The notes below the pieces were generated by a model. It saw nothing but the letters and a program-made list of their open reading frames with translations. It was not told the DNA's origin and made no database searches. Both the position numbers and the translations under genes were made by a program. DNA of 64,000 nucleotides from Niveispirillum cyanobacteriorum (GTDB taxonomy: Bacteria > Pseudomonadota > Alphaproteobacteria > Azospirillales > Azospirillaceae), in assembly GCF_002868735.1 (NCBI RefSeq), contig NZ_CP025611.1, positions 124,001 through 188,000 on the forward strand. The letters are read 5' to 3'. Every line of letters begins with the position of its first letter. The first letter of the stretch is position 1. This document shows positions 9,104 through 20,937 of this stretch, one piece after another.

Positions 9104-9448
9104 ATGGCCGCCAAGAAGAACCCGCTGAACCTGAATCCGTTGCAGTTGAAGACCCTGACCCTGTTCCAGGCCCTGGCGGAGTTTGAGGACATCACCCGCC
9201 CCGTCGGCGATGGGGCGGTGGAGGTGATGGAACTGCCTTTCACCAGCCATGGCAACCATTTCCACCTTGGTCCCTGGCTGGTCTATGCCCAGGACGCCAC
9301 CGGCCTGCGCAACATCGCGCCCTGGACGGTGCTGGAACGCAAGGGCCTGATCATCGGCAATTTCCCGATGTCGGTGACCCTGACGCGGGAGGGGCTGGAA
9401 TATGAGACGGGGATGCGCCGCCAGATCCTGCAGGGGTCGGATCACTGA
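9104..9448 (+). CDS. conserved hypothetical protein
   Basis: A 114-residue soluble protein with a lysine-rich start (MAAKKNPLNLNPLQLKTLTLFQ). There is no signal peptide or membrane helix. The composition (regular alternation of hydrophobic and polar residues, GNHFHLGPWLVYAQDATGL) looks like a real folded domain with a His-rich centre, but I do not recognise the family. GGAG lies upstream of the ATG at 9104; a TTG three codons earlier is less likely. It is transcribed alone and is followed by an intergenic repeat and a strong bidirectional terminator. Confidence 0.7.
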   Translation: MAAKKNPLNLNPLQLKTLTLFQALAEFEDITRPVGDGAVEVMELPFTSHGNHFHLGPWLVYAQDATGLRNIAPWTVLERKGLIIGNFPMSVTLTREGLEYETGMRRQILQGSDH

Positions 9449-9470
9449 TGCGGCCAGTCGGGAGGCTGTA

Positions 9471-9555
9471 ACGGCGGCGACCGCCGCCGCGCGGCACGTG
9501 CGCTGTCAAGCCAAGTCAAGCCAAGGGCGCGGATGCGCCCGCCCGGCGCCTGAGG
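9471..9555. repeat. intergenic palindromic repeat, copy A
   Basis: Starting 23 bases after the stop of the 114-residue gene, this stretch shares an ordered pattern with 30541-30610. The shared parts are GCGGCGAC(C/T)GCCGCCGCGC, then TGCG..GT(C/G)AAGCCAA, then a stem-loop with GGA in its loop (GGCGC-GGAT-GCGCC here), then GGCG(C/T)(C/T)TGAG. Each block can fold into a hairpin. Copy A carries an extra tandem piece (AAGTCAAGCC). Confidence 0.5.
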
Positions 9556-9571
9556 GAACAGACGAAAGCCC

Positions 9572-9618
9572 AAAAACAAAACCCGCCGCACCAGTGAAGG
9601 CGGGCGGGTTTTTGTTTT
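9572..9618. terminator. bidirectional intrinsic terminator
   Basis: AAAAACAAAACCCGCC (9572-9587) pairs with GGCGGGTTTTTGTTTT (9603-9618) with one bulge. Both ends carry A/T tracts, so it can end the upstream plus-strand gene and the minus-strand tRNA-Thr transcript. Confidence 0.85.
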
Positions 9619-9627
9619 GAGCGGGGA

Positions 9628-9703
<76 letters not shown>

Positions 9704-9878
9704 GCCTTCATCCGCAACACCGCTGCGTCGTTGCCGCTGCGGTGGGCGGCTATGTGCCACTCCAACCCCCGGACCGCAAGCAAAAAAATCCCGGACCTGT
9801 CGATTTTTTCCGCATACTTGACGTGCAAGTGCGAAAAGACCAGCAATCCAGCCATTTGTGCCCCAGGGATACAGGACC

Positions 9879-10052
9879 ATGACCAGCACACCGCCAAAAA
9901 AGGATGAGCGCAAGGACCGTCTGGCGCAGGCGCTGCGGGATAATCTGCGCCGCCGCAAGGATCAGGACAGAGCGCGTGAGGCGCAGGAGGCCATGGAACG
10001 CGCGCTGGGACCCGACCCAGCCGAAGGACAGATGCCCGACACCACGGCTTGA
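9879..10052 (+). CDS. small basic hypothetical protein
   Basis: A 57-residue, highly charged, probably helical protein (KKDERKDRLAQALRDNLRRR, then acidic and Pro-rich at the end). It has no membrane segment or signal peptide. The ATG at 9879 is preceded by AGGGA at acceptable spacing; a GTG seven codons upstream is a weaker candidate. It lies 84 bases before dcd in the same direction and may be co-transcribed with it. Its size and charge suggest a nucleic-acid or protein-binding accessory, but nothing specific can be said. Confidence 0.6.
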   Translation: MTSTPPKKDERKDRLAQALRDNLRRRKDQDRAREAQEAMERALGPDPAEGQMPDTTA

Positions 10053-10136
10053 GTGGGCGATAGGGCTGGGCTACAAGGTCTTGCGCGCCAGACCTTGGAT
10101 GGGTGGTGCTGCATTCTGGGGAACTGGGGGACCAAC

Positions 10137-10691
10137 ATGCCGATTATGCCCGACAGCTGGATACGCGAACAGGCCACCAGGCACGGCATGATCGAGCCGT
10201 TCGTGGAGGCGCAGAAGCGCGAGGGCGTGATCTCCTACGGCCTCTCCTCCTACGGCTATGACGCGCGCGTCGCCCCGGAATTCAAGATCTTCACCAATAT
10301 CGATAATGCTGTGGTCGATCCCAAGAAGTTCGACGCCACCAGTTTTGTCGATCGCGAGACCGATGTCTGCGTCATCCCGCCCAACAGCTTCGTGTTGGCC
10401 CGGACTGTGGAGTATTTCCGCATCCCGCGCGACGTGCTTGTCGTTTGCCTGGGCAAGTCCACCTATGCCCGCTGCGGCCTGATCGTGAATGTCACGCCGC
10501 TGGAGCCGGAATGGGAAGGGCATGTGACGCTGGAAATTTCCAACACCACGCCGTTGCCGGCCAAGGTCTACGCCAACGAGGGACTGTGCCAGTTCCTGTT
10601 CTTCCAGGGCGCCAGCCCATGCGAGGTCAGCTATGCCGACCGGGCCGGCAAATATATGAAGCAGCGCGGCGTCACCCTGGCGCGGCTGTGA
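10137..10691 (+). CDS. dcd: dCTP deaminase
   Basis: The 184-residue enzyme deaminates dCTP to dUTP, feeding thymidylate synthesis in the cytoplasm. The family core is intact: YGYDARV near the N-terminus, then [19 protein letters not shown], then [20 protein letters not shown] with the catalytic glutamate, and the C-terminal GKYMKQRG lid segment. Length matches the family. The start is set by GGGGGA seven bases before the ATG at 10137; the open frame extends 28 codons further upstream without support. It is followed by murA after 83 bases on the same strand. Confidence 0.97.
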   Translation: MPIMPDSWIREQATRHGMIEPFVEAQKREGVISYGLSSYGYDARVAPEFKIFTNIDNAVVDPKKFDATSFVDRETDVCVIPPNSFVLARTVEYFRIPRDVLVVCLGKSTYARCGLIVNVTPLEPEWEGHVTLEISNTTPLPAKVYANEGLCQFLFFQGASPCEVSYADRAGKYMKQRGVTLARL

Positions 10692-10774
10692 TCATCTGCC
10701 CCTGATCCGCCATCATCGCGGCCCATGGTTCGGGCCGCGCATCCAAATACCTCTTCTGACGAAACGAACATTCC

Positions 10775-12064
10775 ATGGACAAGCTTCGCATCCGCGGCGG
10801 CAACCCGCTGAAGGGCCAGATTACTATTTCCGGTGCCAAGAACGCGGCCCTGCCATTGCAGGCGGCCTGCCTTCTGACGGATGAGAAGCTGACGCTGACC
10901 AATCTGCCGCTGCTGGCCGACATCACCACCATGAACCGCCTGCTGGCCCAGCACGGGGTGGAGGTGCATATCAATGGCCGCGATGCGTTTGGGTCCTCCG
11001 GCCGGTCGGTGGAACTGGATGCAGCTGACATCTTCAACCTGACCGCCCCGTACGATCTGGTGCGCAAGATGCGCGCCTCGGTGCTGGTGCTGGGTCCGTT
11101 GCTGGCCCGGTTCGGTCAGGCCAAGGTGTCGCTGCCCGGCGGTTGCGCCATCGGCACGCGCCCCGTCGATCTGCATATCAAGGGTCTGCAGGCCATGGGC
11201 GCGCAGATCGATATCGAAGGTGGCTATATCCTTGCCAAGGCGCCGGAAGGCGGGCTGGTCGGCGCGGAATTCGTTTTCCCGCAGGTGTCGGTGGGTGCCA
11301 CCGAAAACCTGATGATGGCCGCCACCCTGGCCAAGGGTGAAACCATCCTGATGAACGCCGCGCGGGAGCCGGAGATCGGTGATCTCGCCCGCTGCCTGAT
11401 CGCCATGGGTGCGGAGATCGAAGGGATCGGGTCCGACCGTCTGGTGATCAAGGGCAAGGACCGGCTGCATGGCGCCACCTATGCCGTGCTGCCCGACCGG
11501 ATCGAGGCCGGCACCTTCGCGATGGCCGCCGCCATCACCGGCGGGGAACTGGAACTGGTCGGCGCGCGTATGGACGACCTGAAATCGGTCGTGAAGACGC
11601 TGGCTGGCGCCAATGTGAAGGTATCGGAGACCGCCAACGGCCTGCTGGTCGCTTCCAATGGCGATCTGCTGGGCGTGGATGTGATGACGGAGCCGTTCCC
11701 CGGCTTCCCCACCGACCTGCAGGCGCAAATGATGGCCCTGATGTGCGTGGCCAAGGGGGCGTCGATGATCACTGAGACGATCTTCGAGAATCGCTTCATG
11801 CATGTCCCGGAACTGACCCGCATGGGCGCCAACATCACCGTACACGGCTCGTCCGCCCTGGTGCGCGGCGTGCCGAAGCTGACGGGGGCGCCGGTGATGG
11901 CGACCGACCTGCGCGCATCGGTCTCCCTGGTGCTGGCGGGTCTGGCGGCCCAGGGCGAAACCACCGTCAACCGCATCTACCACCTGGATCGCGGCTATGA
12001 GCGGGTGGAGGCCAAGCTGGCCGCCTGCGGGGCGGATATGGAGCGGGTAAAGGAAGAGGATTGA
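10775..12064 (+). CDS. murA: UDP-N-acetylglucosamine 1-carboxyvinyltransferase
   Basis: MurA transfers enolpyruvate from PEP to UDP-GlcNAc, the first committed step of peptidoglycan synthesis. The 429-residue protein has the expected N-terminal [20 protein letters not shown] (Lys22 and Asn23 bind substrate). The catalytic cysteine that fosfomycin alkylates is present in [12 protein letters not shown] (about Cys124). The length and the two-domain EPT fold pattern match the family. It lies downstream of dcd; no strong ribosome-binding site is visible, but the protein start agrees with the family. It converges on the glycosyltransferase gene across only 22 bases. Confidence 0.98.
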   Translation: MDKLRIRGGNPLKGQITISGAKNAALPLQAACLLTDEKLTLTNLPLLADITTMNRLLAQHGVEVHINGRDAFGSSGRSVELDAADIFNLTAPYDLVRKMRASVLVLGPLLARFGQAKVSLPGGCAIGTRPVDLHIKGLQAMGAQIDIEGGYILAKAPEGGLVGAEFVFPQVSVGATENLMMAATLAKGETILMNAAREPEIGDLARCLIAMGAEIEGIGSDRLVIKGKDRLHGATYAVLPDRIEAGTFAMAAAITGGELELVGARMDDLKSVVKTLAGANVKVSETANGLLVASNGDLLGVDVMTEPFPGFPTDLQAQMMALMCVAKGASMITETIFENRFMHVPELTRMGANITVHGSSALVRGVPKLTGAPVMATDLRASVSLVLAGLAAQGETTVNRIYHLDRGYERVEAKLAACGADMERVKEED

Positions 12065-12086
12065 GGGGGCAATGCTGCCGTTCCCC

Positions 12087-13115
12087 TTAAGCAACCTGAT
12101 CTGCCAGCCCCTCCGCCGTAAACGGTCGCAGGTTGGCCAGGAACTGCTGTGCGCAGGATTGCCAGGAGAAGCCCAGCGCATGGTCACGGCAGATCGTCGG
12201 GTCGATGCTCACAGCCTGTAAGCAGGCTGCCCGCAGATCCTCGCTCAGTACCCCCGCCGGGCTGTCACCGATCACATCCAGTGGTCCCGGCACAGGGAAG
12301 GCCGCCACCGGCAACCCTGAAGCCAGTGCTTCTAGCAGCACCAGACCAAACGTGTCGGTGCGCGACGGGAAGGCAAAAACGTCGGCGGCGGCGTAATGCC
12401 GGGCCAGGTCTTCGCCATGTTTGGCGCCCACGAAGGTGACGCCGGGGTAATTGGCTTTCAGTTCCGCCAGTTGCGGCCCGTCGCCCACGACGACCTTACT
12501 GCCGGGCAGCTCCAGCGACAGGAACGCCTCGATATTCTTCTCCACCGCCACCCGGCCGACGGAGATGAAAACCGGGCGCGGCAGGTGAGCAAACAGGTCC
12601 TTGTCGCGGGGCCGGAAAAGCTCTGTATCCACGCCGCGCGACCAGCGGCGGATATTGGTGAAGCCGCGCCTTTCCAAATCAGCCTCAATGCTGGCCGTTG
12701 CCACCATCACCGAATGGGCCGGCGCATGGAACCGGCGGATAAAGGCGTAGGAGAGCGACAGCGGCACCGGCGCCCGGTCGCGCACATATTCGGGGAACCG
12801 CGTGTGATAGGCGGTGGTGAAGGGCAGCTTGTGTTTCAGGCAGTAACGCCGGGCCGCGAATCCAAGCGGGCCTTCGGTTGCGATATGGATGGCGTCGGGC
12901 TGCGCCTCCTCGATCATCCGCCGCACCCGTCGGCCTGGCGCCAGCGCCAGGCGGATTTCAGGATATGTCGGCATGGGGATGGTGCGGAACCGGTCGGGTG
13001 CGATCACCTCCACCTTATGGCCCAGTCGTTCCAGTTCGGCCTGCGTCGTCGTCAAGGTGCGTACGACGCCATTGACCTGCGGATGCCAGGCATCCGTGAC
13101 GATCAGCAGCTTCAC
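12087..13115 (-). CDS. glycosyltransferase family 4 (mannosyltransferase-like)
   Basis: A 342-residue GT-B glycosyltransferase. The N-terminal domain starts KLLIVTDAWHPQVNGVVRTL, typical of GT4 enzymes that use GDP-mannose or UDP-sugars. The C-terminal nucleotide-binding half has VGRVAVEKNIEAFL, VGDGPQLAELK and FPSRTDTFGLVLLEALASGLPV, which contains the E-x7-E-like donor motif. The GTG start at 13115 overlaps the upstream phosphoesterase stop as GTGA, so translation is coupled; AAGG lies upstream. The pairing with an LpxH-like phosphoesterase and a divergent lipid kinase suggests synthesis of a glycolipid or a modified lipid anchor. The acceptor is unknown. Confidence 0.87.
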   Translation of the reverse strand: MKLLIVTDAWHPQVNGVVRTLTTTQAELERLGHKVEVIAPDRFRTIPMPTYPEIRLALAPGRRVRRMIEEAQPDAIHIATEGPLGFAARRYCLKHKLPFTTAYHTRFPEYVRDRAPVPLSLSYAFIRRFHAPAHSVMVATASIEADLERRGFTNIRRWSRGVDTELFRPRDKDLFAHLPRPVFISVGRVAVEKNIEAFLSLELPGSKVVVGDGPQLAELKANYPGVTFVGAKHGEDLARHYAAADVFAFPSRTDTFGLVLLEALASGLPVAAFPVPGPLDVIGDSPAGVLSEDLRAACLQAVSIDPTICRDHALGFSWQSCAQQFLANLRPFTAEGLADQVA

Positions 13116-13897
13116 GCTGCTGCCTTCACCGCCTGCCGGGCGGCGACAATATCCGCCCAGCGCAGGATCTCCAGCCGTCCATCGGGATGTTCCACCAGTG
13201 CGGTGCATGATTCGACCCAATCCCCATCATTCACGTAAAGCACGCCATCCATGTCCCGCATTTCGGCATGGTGGATATGGCCGCAGATGACCCCGTCCAC
13301 CTGCCGCCGGCGTGCCTCGTCGGTCAGGGCGGTCTCATAATCGCCGATGAATTCAACGGCCTTCTTGGTCTTGTGCTTCAGATAGGCGGACAGTGACCAG
13401 TAAGGGAAACCCAGCTTTCGCCGCGCCTTGTTCAACAGGGTGTTGAGCCAGAGCAGGAACGTGTAGGCCGTGTCCCCCACGAAGGCCAACCACTTGGCGT
13501 AGCGCACAACGGCATCGAATTGGTCACCGTGGATGACCAGATAGCGCTTGCCGTCAGCCGCCGTGTGGATGGTGTCTTCCAGGATGGTCACGCCACCGAA
13601 TTGCAGGCCGATATAGTCTCGAAACGCCTCGTCATGATTGCCCGGTATCATGAAGACCTGGGCGCCCTTGCGTGCGCGGCGCAGGATTTTCTGCACCACA
13701 TCATTATGCGCCTGCGGCCAGTACCAGCTTTTCTTCAGCCGCCAGCCATCGACGATATCGCCGACCAGGTACAAGACATCGGATTCGGTATGTTTCAGGA
13801 AATCCAACAGCATGTCGGCCTGACATCCACGTGTCCCCAAATGGATGTCCGACAGCCAGATGGCGCGATAGCGCAGCACGTCCCCGTCGCCCAGCAT
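13112..13897 (-). CDS. LpxH-like metallophosphoesterase
   Basis: A 261-residue calcineurin-type phosphoesterase of the COG2908 group (UDP-2,3-diacylglucosamine diphosphatase-like). All metal motifs are present in order: SDIHLGTRGC, VGDIVDGW, IPGNHDE, HGDQFD and GHIHHAEM. LpxH cleaves UDP-2,3-diacylglucosamine during lipid A synthesis, but most alphaproteobacteria use LpxI for that step, and this subgroup has a longer central helical insertion (about 130-185). A different phospholipid or nucleotide-lipid substrate is therefore possible. Start 13897 is preferred because GGGGGAA precedes it; an ATG four codons upstream (13909) is possible. It overlaps the glycosyltransferase start by 4 bases. 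Confidence 0.85.
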   Translation of the reverse strand: MLGDGDVLRYRAIWLSDIHLGTRGCQADMLLDFLKHTESDVLYLVGDIVDGWRLKKSWYWPQAHNDVVQKILRRARKGAQVFMIPGNHDEAFRDYIGLQFGGVTILEDTIHTAADGKRYLVIHGDQFDAVVRYAKWLAFVGDTAYTFLLWLNTLLNKARRKLGFPYWSLSAYLKHKTKKAVEFIGDYETALTDEARRRQVDGVICGHIHHAEMRDMDGVLYVNDGDWVESCTALVEHPDGRLEILRWADIVAARQAVKAAA

Positions 13898-14106
13898 ATG
13901 TTCCCCCATCGCCGGTCAACCCAACCACCAATCGTCCACTATGAATTAAAGACTAGCCATAGCGGATTGCGCCGTTCTATACCGCTTCATCTGGTGTATT
14001 GTCAGTCTGACTAATGGATATTTCTGCTGTGTGCGTAAAAACTTCTCCTGACTGTCATTGATATTACATTGCTACTTCATCGTTCCTTCATGGAGATGTA
14101 CTGTAA

Positions 14107-15024
14107 ATGTCACATGGCCTGGATCGTCAGGTGGCGATCATCTTCAATCCCGTCGCCGGTCGCCGCCGGCCAGGGCTGGTGGAGCAGGTGATGGCTTCCG
14201 CCACTGATGCCGGGGCCGTAGTGTCACTGCACACGACGGATGCGGCGGGCCATGCAACATCCATCGCCCGCGATCTGGCCCGGTCCGGCACTGCCGATGT
14301 CATTGTGGCCGCCGGCGGGGACGGCACCATCAATGAGGTGGTGAACGGCATGGCGGCCTCTGGCCTGTCCGACCTGCCGCCGCTGGGTGTGGTGCCGCTG
14401 GGCACCGCCAATGTCCTGGCCCACGAACTGGGCCTGACGGGATCGGCGGCGCGAATCGGGAGACAACTGGCCTTGGGGCCGGCCCGTACGATTCATGCCG
14501 GCATTGCCAATGGCCGGCTGTTCACCATGATGGCCGGGGTGGGGATGGATGCCCGTGTGGTCGCAGGTATCGACCCGACCGTGAAGCGGCGGATCGGCAA
14601 GGGCGCCTACGCGCTGGGTGGTCTGCGGGAGATTCTGGCGGGGCCGGCGCTGGATTATGATGTGGTGCTAACGGCGCCTGATGGTGGAATCAGCCGGCAT
14701 AGGGCCGTCAGCTGTATCCTGTGCAAGGGTCATTTCTATGCCGGAACCTTTGTGCTGGCCCCCGACGTGCGGCTGGAGCAACCGCTGCTGCACGCGGTGC
14801 TGTTCACACGGCCGGGGCGGCTGGCGGCCCTGATCTATGCCGGCGCGATGACCCTGGGTCTGTTGCCCGGACGGTCGGACGTCCTGATCCTGCCGGCCAT
14901 CGCTGCCCGGATCGAGGGGCCGGTGGCCGAACCGGTGCAAGGCGATGGCGACACCGTCGCCCGCCTGCCCGTCGACATATCTATATGGAAAGGCCGTCTG
15001 CGCGTGGTGGGTGGGGAAGATTAA
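14107..15024 (+). CDS. diacylglycerol kinase-family lipid kinase (YegS/LCB5-like)
   Basis: The 305-residue protein carries the DAGK catalytic domain. FNPVAGRRRP starts the nucleotide site and AAGGDGTINEVVNGM (about 69-83) is the signature GGDGT loop. PLGVVPLGTANVLAHELGL completes the ATP site, and GVGMDARVVAGID follows. Such enzymes phosphorylate diacylglycerol, phosphatidylglycerol or sphingoid/ceramide lipids at the membrane; the substrate cannot be read here. It is divergent from the LpxH-like gene across a 209-base AT-richer gap, which probably holds promoters for both sides, and its stop codon shares bases with the stop of the convergent 111-residue gene. Confidence 0.9.
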   Translation: MSHGLDRQVAIIFNPVAGRRRPGLVEQVMASATDAGAVVSLHTTDAAGHATSIARDLARSGTADVIVAAGGDGTINEVVNGMAASGLSDLPPLGVVPLGTANVLAHELGLTGSAARIGRQLALGPARTIHAGIANGRLFTMMAGVGMDARVVAGIDPTVKRRIGKGAYALGGLREILAGPALDYDVVLTAPDGGISRHRAVSCILCKGHFYAGTFVLAPDVRLEQPLLHAVLFTRPGRLAALIYAGAMTLGLLPGRSDVLILPAIAARIEGPVAEPVQGDGDTVARLPVDISIWKGRLRVVGGED

Positions 15025-15356
15025 TCCGCCCTGCGCTTTGCCCGGTCCTCGCGGTCCGTCGGCTCCACATGGGCCAGACAGTCAATGATCTCCGGCCCCT
15101 GGCGGAACTGGAACCAGCCTTTGCCATCATGGAAGGACAGGCGGTAGGTGCCCTGGGCATCGCGCTCCAGCCGCAGGCTGGGGTCCTTCAGGCCCGGCAG
15201 CCAGACCAGAATCCAGTCGCGCTCGCGGGTGCTGGACCTTTCGGTCCGCTGCCATAGCCCACGGCGGCGCCGATCGGCCAGGATGGACTTCCAGGCGACC
15301 ATGTCCATGGGGGTGAAGCGCTGGCGGGCAAAGGGCAGAATGACGCACATGGGCAT
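15021..15356 (-). CDS. conserved hypothetical protein
   Basis: A 111-residue soluble protein, rich in Arg, Trp and Asp, without signal peptide or membrane helix (MPMCVILPFARQRFTPMDMV...). I do not recognise the family; segments such as LERDAQGTYRLSFHDGKGWF look like a small beta domain. The start could be 15356 (ATG preceded by GAGG at close distance) or a GTG seven codons upstream at 15377. The stop overlaps the convergent lipid kinase stop through a shared TTAA. Confidence 0.65.
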   Translation of the reverse strand: MPMCVILPFARQRFTPMDMVAWKSILADRRRRGLWQRTERSSTRERDWILVWLPGLKDPSLRLERDAQGTYRLSFHDGKGWFQFRQGPEIIDCLAHVEPTDREDRAKRRAD

Positions 15357-15737
15357 GGCCTCGGACTTTGGTGGCACGGGTATCTCCGCACCTGGGGCCA
15401 GCCTGCTCCCTCACCCTTAATGCGGCCTTAATCCGTGGCAGTCCAAAAGCATAGGGCATGCGAAAGGTCAGGTTAGCCGCCTGCTGGGAAAATGCCATTT
15501 CGCAACTGCACAGCGTAATGATGCGACGAAGGTCGTAAAGCGGCGCGGTTGCTGGCCAAATCCAAGGGAAGCGGTGCAAAACCGCATACCCCCAATCCAC
15601 AGGCGCGCTGTTGCGTAGGGGCTATGGCTGTGTTACATGCTCGCTCGCTCGACACCGGTGGGTTCTCCTCCGGGATGGCCGATCATTGCTAACGTCCTGA
15701 AATTATTCAGGTCCACGGACTTTAACCGAGGTTACCA
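15357..15737. other. intergenic region upstream of the atp operon
   Basis: No gene is supported in these 381 bases. Near the right end a possible sigma-70-like promoter (TTGCGT at 15611, 17-base spacer, TACATG at 15634) and a small hairpin (CCTGAA-ATTA-TTCAGG, 15696-15711) precede atpH, so the region probably drives the atp operon. The promoter call is weak. Confidence 0.4.
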
Positions 15738-16297
15738 GTGGCAACCGAAGGGACTGGCGTCTCCGAACTCGCCTCGCGCTATGCGAGCGCTCTGTTCGAT
15801 CTCGCGGATGGGCAGCAGGCCCTGGACCAGACGGCCCAGGATCTGACGTCCATCAAGGCTCTGCTCGCTGAAAGCGCGGACCTCCGCCGCTTGATCGGCA
15901 GCCCGCTGCTCGCCCGCAACGAACAGGAGCGCGCTATGGAAGCCGTCCTGGCTGCGGCTGGCATCGGGGAACTCGTGCGCAAATTCGTGGGGCTGGTGGC
16001 GCGTAATCGCCGCCTCTTCGCGTTGCCGGGCATGATCGACGGGTATCTGGCCGAACTGGCCCGCCGCCGTGGCGAAAGCACGGCGCGCGTCACCGTTGCT
16101 CGTCCGCTGACGGATGCGCAGTGGACTGCCCTGGCCGCCGCCCTGAACAAGGGCGAAGGTTCCAACGTCAAGTTGGATGTGTGGGTTGATCCCTCGCTGA
16201 TCGGCGGCATGATCGTCAAAATCGGTTCCCGCATGGTGGATAGCTCCGTGCGTACCAAGCTCAATAAGCTGAAACTCGCCATGAAAGGGGTTGGATA

Positions 16298-16298
<1 letters not shown>
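15738..16298 (+). CDS. atpH: F1F0 ATP synthase subunit delta
   Basis: Delta (OSCP-like) sits on top of the F1 head and ties it to the peripheral stalk. The 186-residue product has the family pattern [16 protein letters not shown] at the start and SKI-type C-terminal sequence ([22 protein letters not shown]). The GTG start at 15738 has GAGG seven bases upstream. It opens the operon atpH-A-G-D-C; its TAA overlaps the atpA ATG by one base (TAATG), so the two are translationally coupled. F0 genes are absent, as usual in alphaproteobacteria, where they lie elsewhere. Confidence 0.96.
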
Positions 16299-17827
<1,529 letters not shown>

Positions 17828-17869
17828 TCCAAGTCCCGTAAGGGGCCTCATTGAGAGCATAGGGCTGTC

Positions 17870-18751
17870 ATGCCGAGCTTGAAGGACATCCGAAACCGGA
17901 TCGCCAGCGTCAAGTCGACGCAAAAGATCACGTCGGCCATGAAGATGGTCGCGGCCAGCAAGCTGCGCCGCGCCCAGGAGCAGGCTGAAGCGGGCCGGCC
18001 CTATGCTGAACGCATGGGCCGGATGCTGGCTTCGCTGGCTGCCAACGTGGCCGGCGGTCCCGGTGGCCCCCGCCTGATGACCGGGACGGGCAGCGATCAG
18101 ACCCACCTGCTGGTGGTGATGACGGCTGACCGTGGTCTGGCGGGCGGTTTCACCAGCTCCGTAGTGCGCGACACCAAGCGCGCCATCCTGCGCCTCCAGG
18201 CCGAGGGCAAGACCGTGAAGCTGCTGACCGTGGGCCGCAAGGGCCGCGATCTGCTGCGTCGCGAGTTTCCCTCGCTGATCGTCGCGACGTTCGAGGAAGT
18301 GGGCAAGAAGAAGCTCTCCTTCGCCGATGCCGACATGGTGACCGCGAAGATCCTGGAGCTGTTCGACGCCGGTCAGTTCGACGTCGCCACGATCGTCTAC
18401 AACAAGTTCAAGTCGGCGATGACCCAGATCGTCACCTTCCAGCAGGTGGTGCCGTTCGCGGCTCCCGAAGCGGGTGACGCCCCGGTCGAAGCCGGCGCCG
18501 TTTACGAGTTCGAGCCGAGCGAAGAGGCCATCCTGGCCGATCTGCTGCCGCGCAATCTGGCCATCCAGGTCTATTCCGCCTTGTTGGAGAGCGCCGCGTC
18601 GTTCTTCGGCTCGCAGATGACCGCCATGGACAATGCCACGCGCAACGCCGGCGAGATGATCAAGAAGTACACGCTGGTCTACAACCGCACCCGCCAGGCT
18701 TCGATCACGAAGGAACTGATCGAAATCATTTCTGGCGCGGAAGCGTTGTAA
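17870..18751 (+). CDS. atpG: F1F0 ATP synthase subunit gamma
   Basis: The 293-residue central-stalk subunit that rotates in the alpha/beta hexamer. The typical N-terminal coiled-coil [20 protein letters not shown] and the C-terminal helix with [17 protein letters not shown] are both present, as is [10 protein letters not shown] in the Rossmann-like domain. Between them it has a slightly extended insert ([19 protein letters not shown]) as in other alphaproteobacteria. It lies between atpA and atpD, with 48 bases to atpD. Confidence 0.97.
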   Translation: MPSLKDIRNRIASVKSTQKITSAMKMVAASKLRRAQEQAEAGRPYAERMGRMLASLAANVAGGPGGPRLMTGTGSDQTHLLVVMTADRGLAGGFTSSVVRDTKRAILRLQAEGKTVKLLTVGRKGRDLLRREFPSLIVATFEEVGKKKLSFADADMVTAKILELFDAGQFDVATIVYNKFKSAMTQIVTFQQVVPFAAPEAGDAPVEAGAVYEFEPSEEAILADLLPRNLAIQVYSALLESAASFFGSQMTAMDNATRNAGEMIKKYTLVYNRTRQASITKELIEIISGAEAL

Positions 18752-20227
<1,476 letters not shown>

Positions 20228-20238
20228 GTTCCGCTCCC

Positions 20239-20298
20239 GCCCCTGCCGTCGGCTATGCCGGTAGCAGGGGCAGGTGCACGGGAGGGGGCGACCCCTCC
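20239..20298 (+). other. two hairpins between atpD and atpC
   Basis: GCCCCTGC (20239-20246) pairs with GCAGGGGC (20264-20271), and GGAGGGG (20281-20287) pairs with CCCCTCC (20292-20298). Neither is followed by a long T-run, so partial termination or mRNA processing/stabilisation is more likely than a full stop. Confidence 0.5.
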
Positions 20299-20326
20299 TT
20301 GACGCGTTTTGCTAGGGTTTCAAGCC

Positions 20327-20755
20327 ATGGCCGACAAGGTTGAATTCGAGCTGGTGTCGCCGGAAAAGCTGCTGGTGTCGCAGCCGGTGCATATGGTGGT
20401 GGTGCCGGGGGCCGAGGGCTTCCTGGGCGTCCTGCCGGGCCATGCCCCGATGATCGTCACGGTGAAGCCGGGCATCATCGACATCTATGCCAATGACATG
20501 GCGACGATCACCCAGCGCATTTTCGTAGCGGGTGGATTCTGCGAGATCACCGGTGCCCGCGTCACCATCCTGGCTGAGGAAGCGTCCGATCTGGACGCCG
20601 TCCGTGGCCTGGACCGCGCCGCCCTGGAGAAGCAGCTGGCTGACCTGTCCGAAGACCTGGCGGATGCTAAGTCGGACGGGGAGCGCCACACGCTGGAAGG
20701 CAAGGTCGCCATCGTGCAGGCCAAGCTGGACGCCCAGTCCGGTACGGTGCACTAA
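20327..20755 (+). CDS. atpC: F1F0 ATP synthase subunit epsilon
   Basis: The 142-residue central-stalk subunit that links gamma to the c-ring and can inhibit ATP hydrolysis. The beta-sandwich domain has the expected FELVSPEKLLVSQPVHMVVVPGAEGFLGVLPGHAPM, and the C-terminal helical part (LDAVRGLDRAALEKQL...) is present. The ATG at 20327 fits the family start and lies after a short AGGG; an in-frame TTG six codons upstream is unlikely. Last gene of the atp operon, 99 bases after atpD. Confidence 0.97.
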   Translation: MADKVEFELVSPEKLLVSQPVHMVVVPGAEGFLGVLPGHAPMIVTVKPGIIDIYANDMATITQRIFVAGGFCEITGARVTILAEEASDLDAVRGLDRAALEKQLADLSEDLADAKSDGERHTLEGKVAIVQAKLDAQSGTVH

Positions 20756-20770
20756 GCGGCTTGATCGGCA

Positions 20771-20806
20771 CCCGGAACCGCGTCACATATGTGTCACGTT
20801 TCCGGG
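20771..20806. repeat. imperfect intergenic dyad
   Basis: CCCGGAA (20771-20777) can pair with TTCCGGG (20800-20806), enclosing the perfect palindrome CACATATGTG (20784-20793). It lies between atpC and the operon terminator. Function unknown; it could be a protein site or part of the terminator leader. Confidence 0.45.
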
Positions 20807-20825
20807 GTGATGCGAGCGATTATCA

Positions 20826-20855
20826 CGGGGGCGCCTTGCGCCCCCGTTGCTTTTT
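20826..20855 (+). terminator. atp operon terminator
   Basis: CGGGGGCG (20826-20833) pairs with CGCCCCCG (20839-20846) over a 5-base loop, followed by TTGCTTTTT. Confidence 0.88.
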
Positions 20856-20937
20856 CAGGCAACCCGGCCCATCTGTCAGCAACCGCGCAGGCCCCATGGC
20901 CGGCGCGCTTTCAGCAGCGAAGTGGATGAATATCGTC

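Noticed and set aside
10631-12187. 518-codon antisense frame over murA
   Set aside because: Shadow of murA, no recognisable domain.
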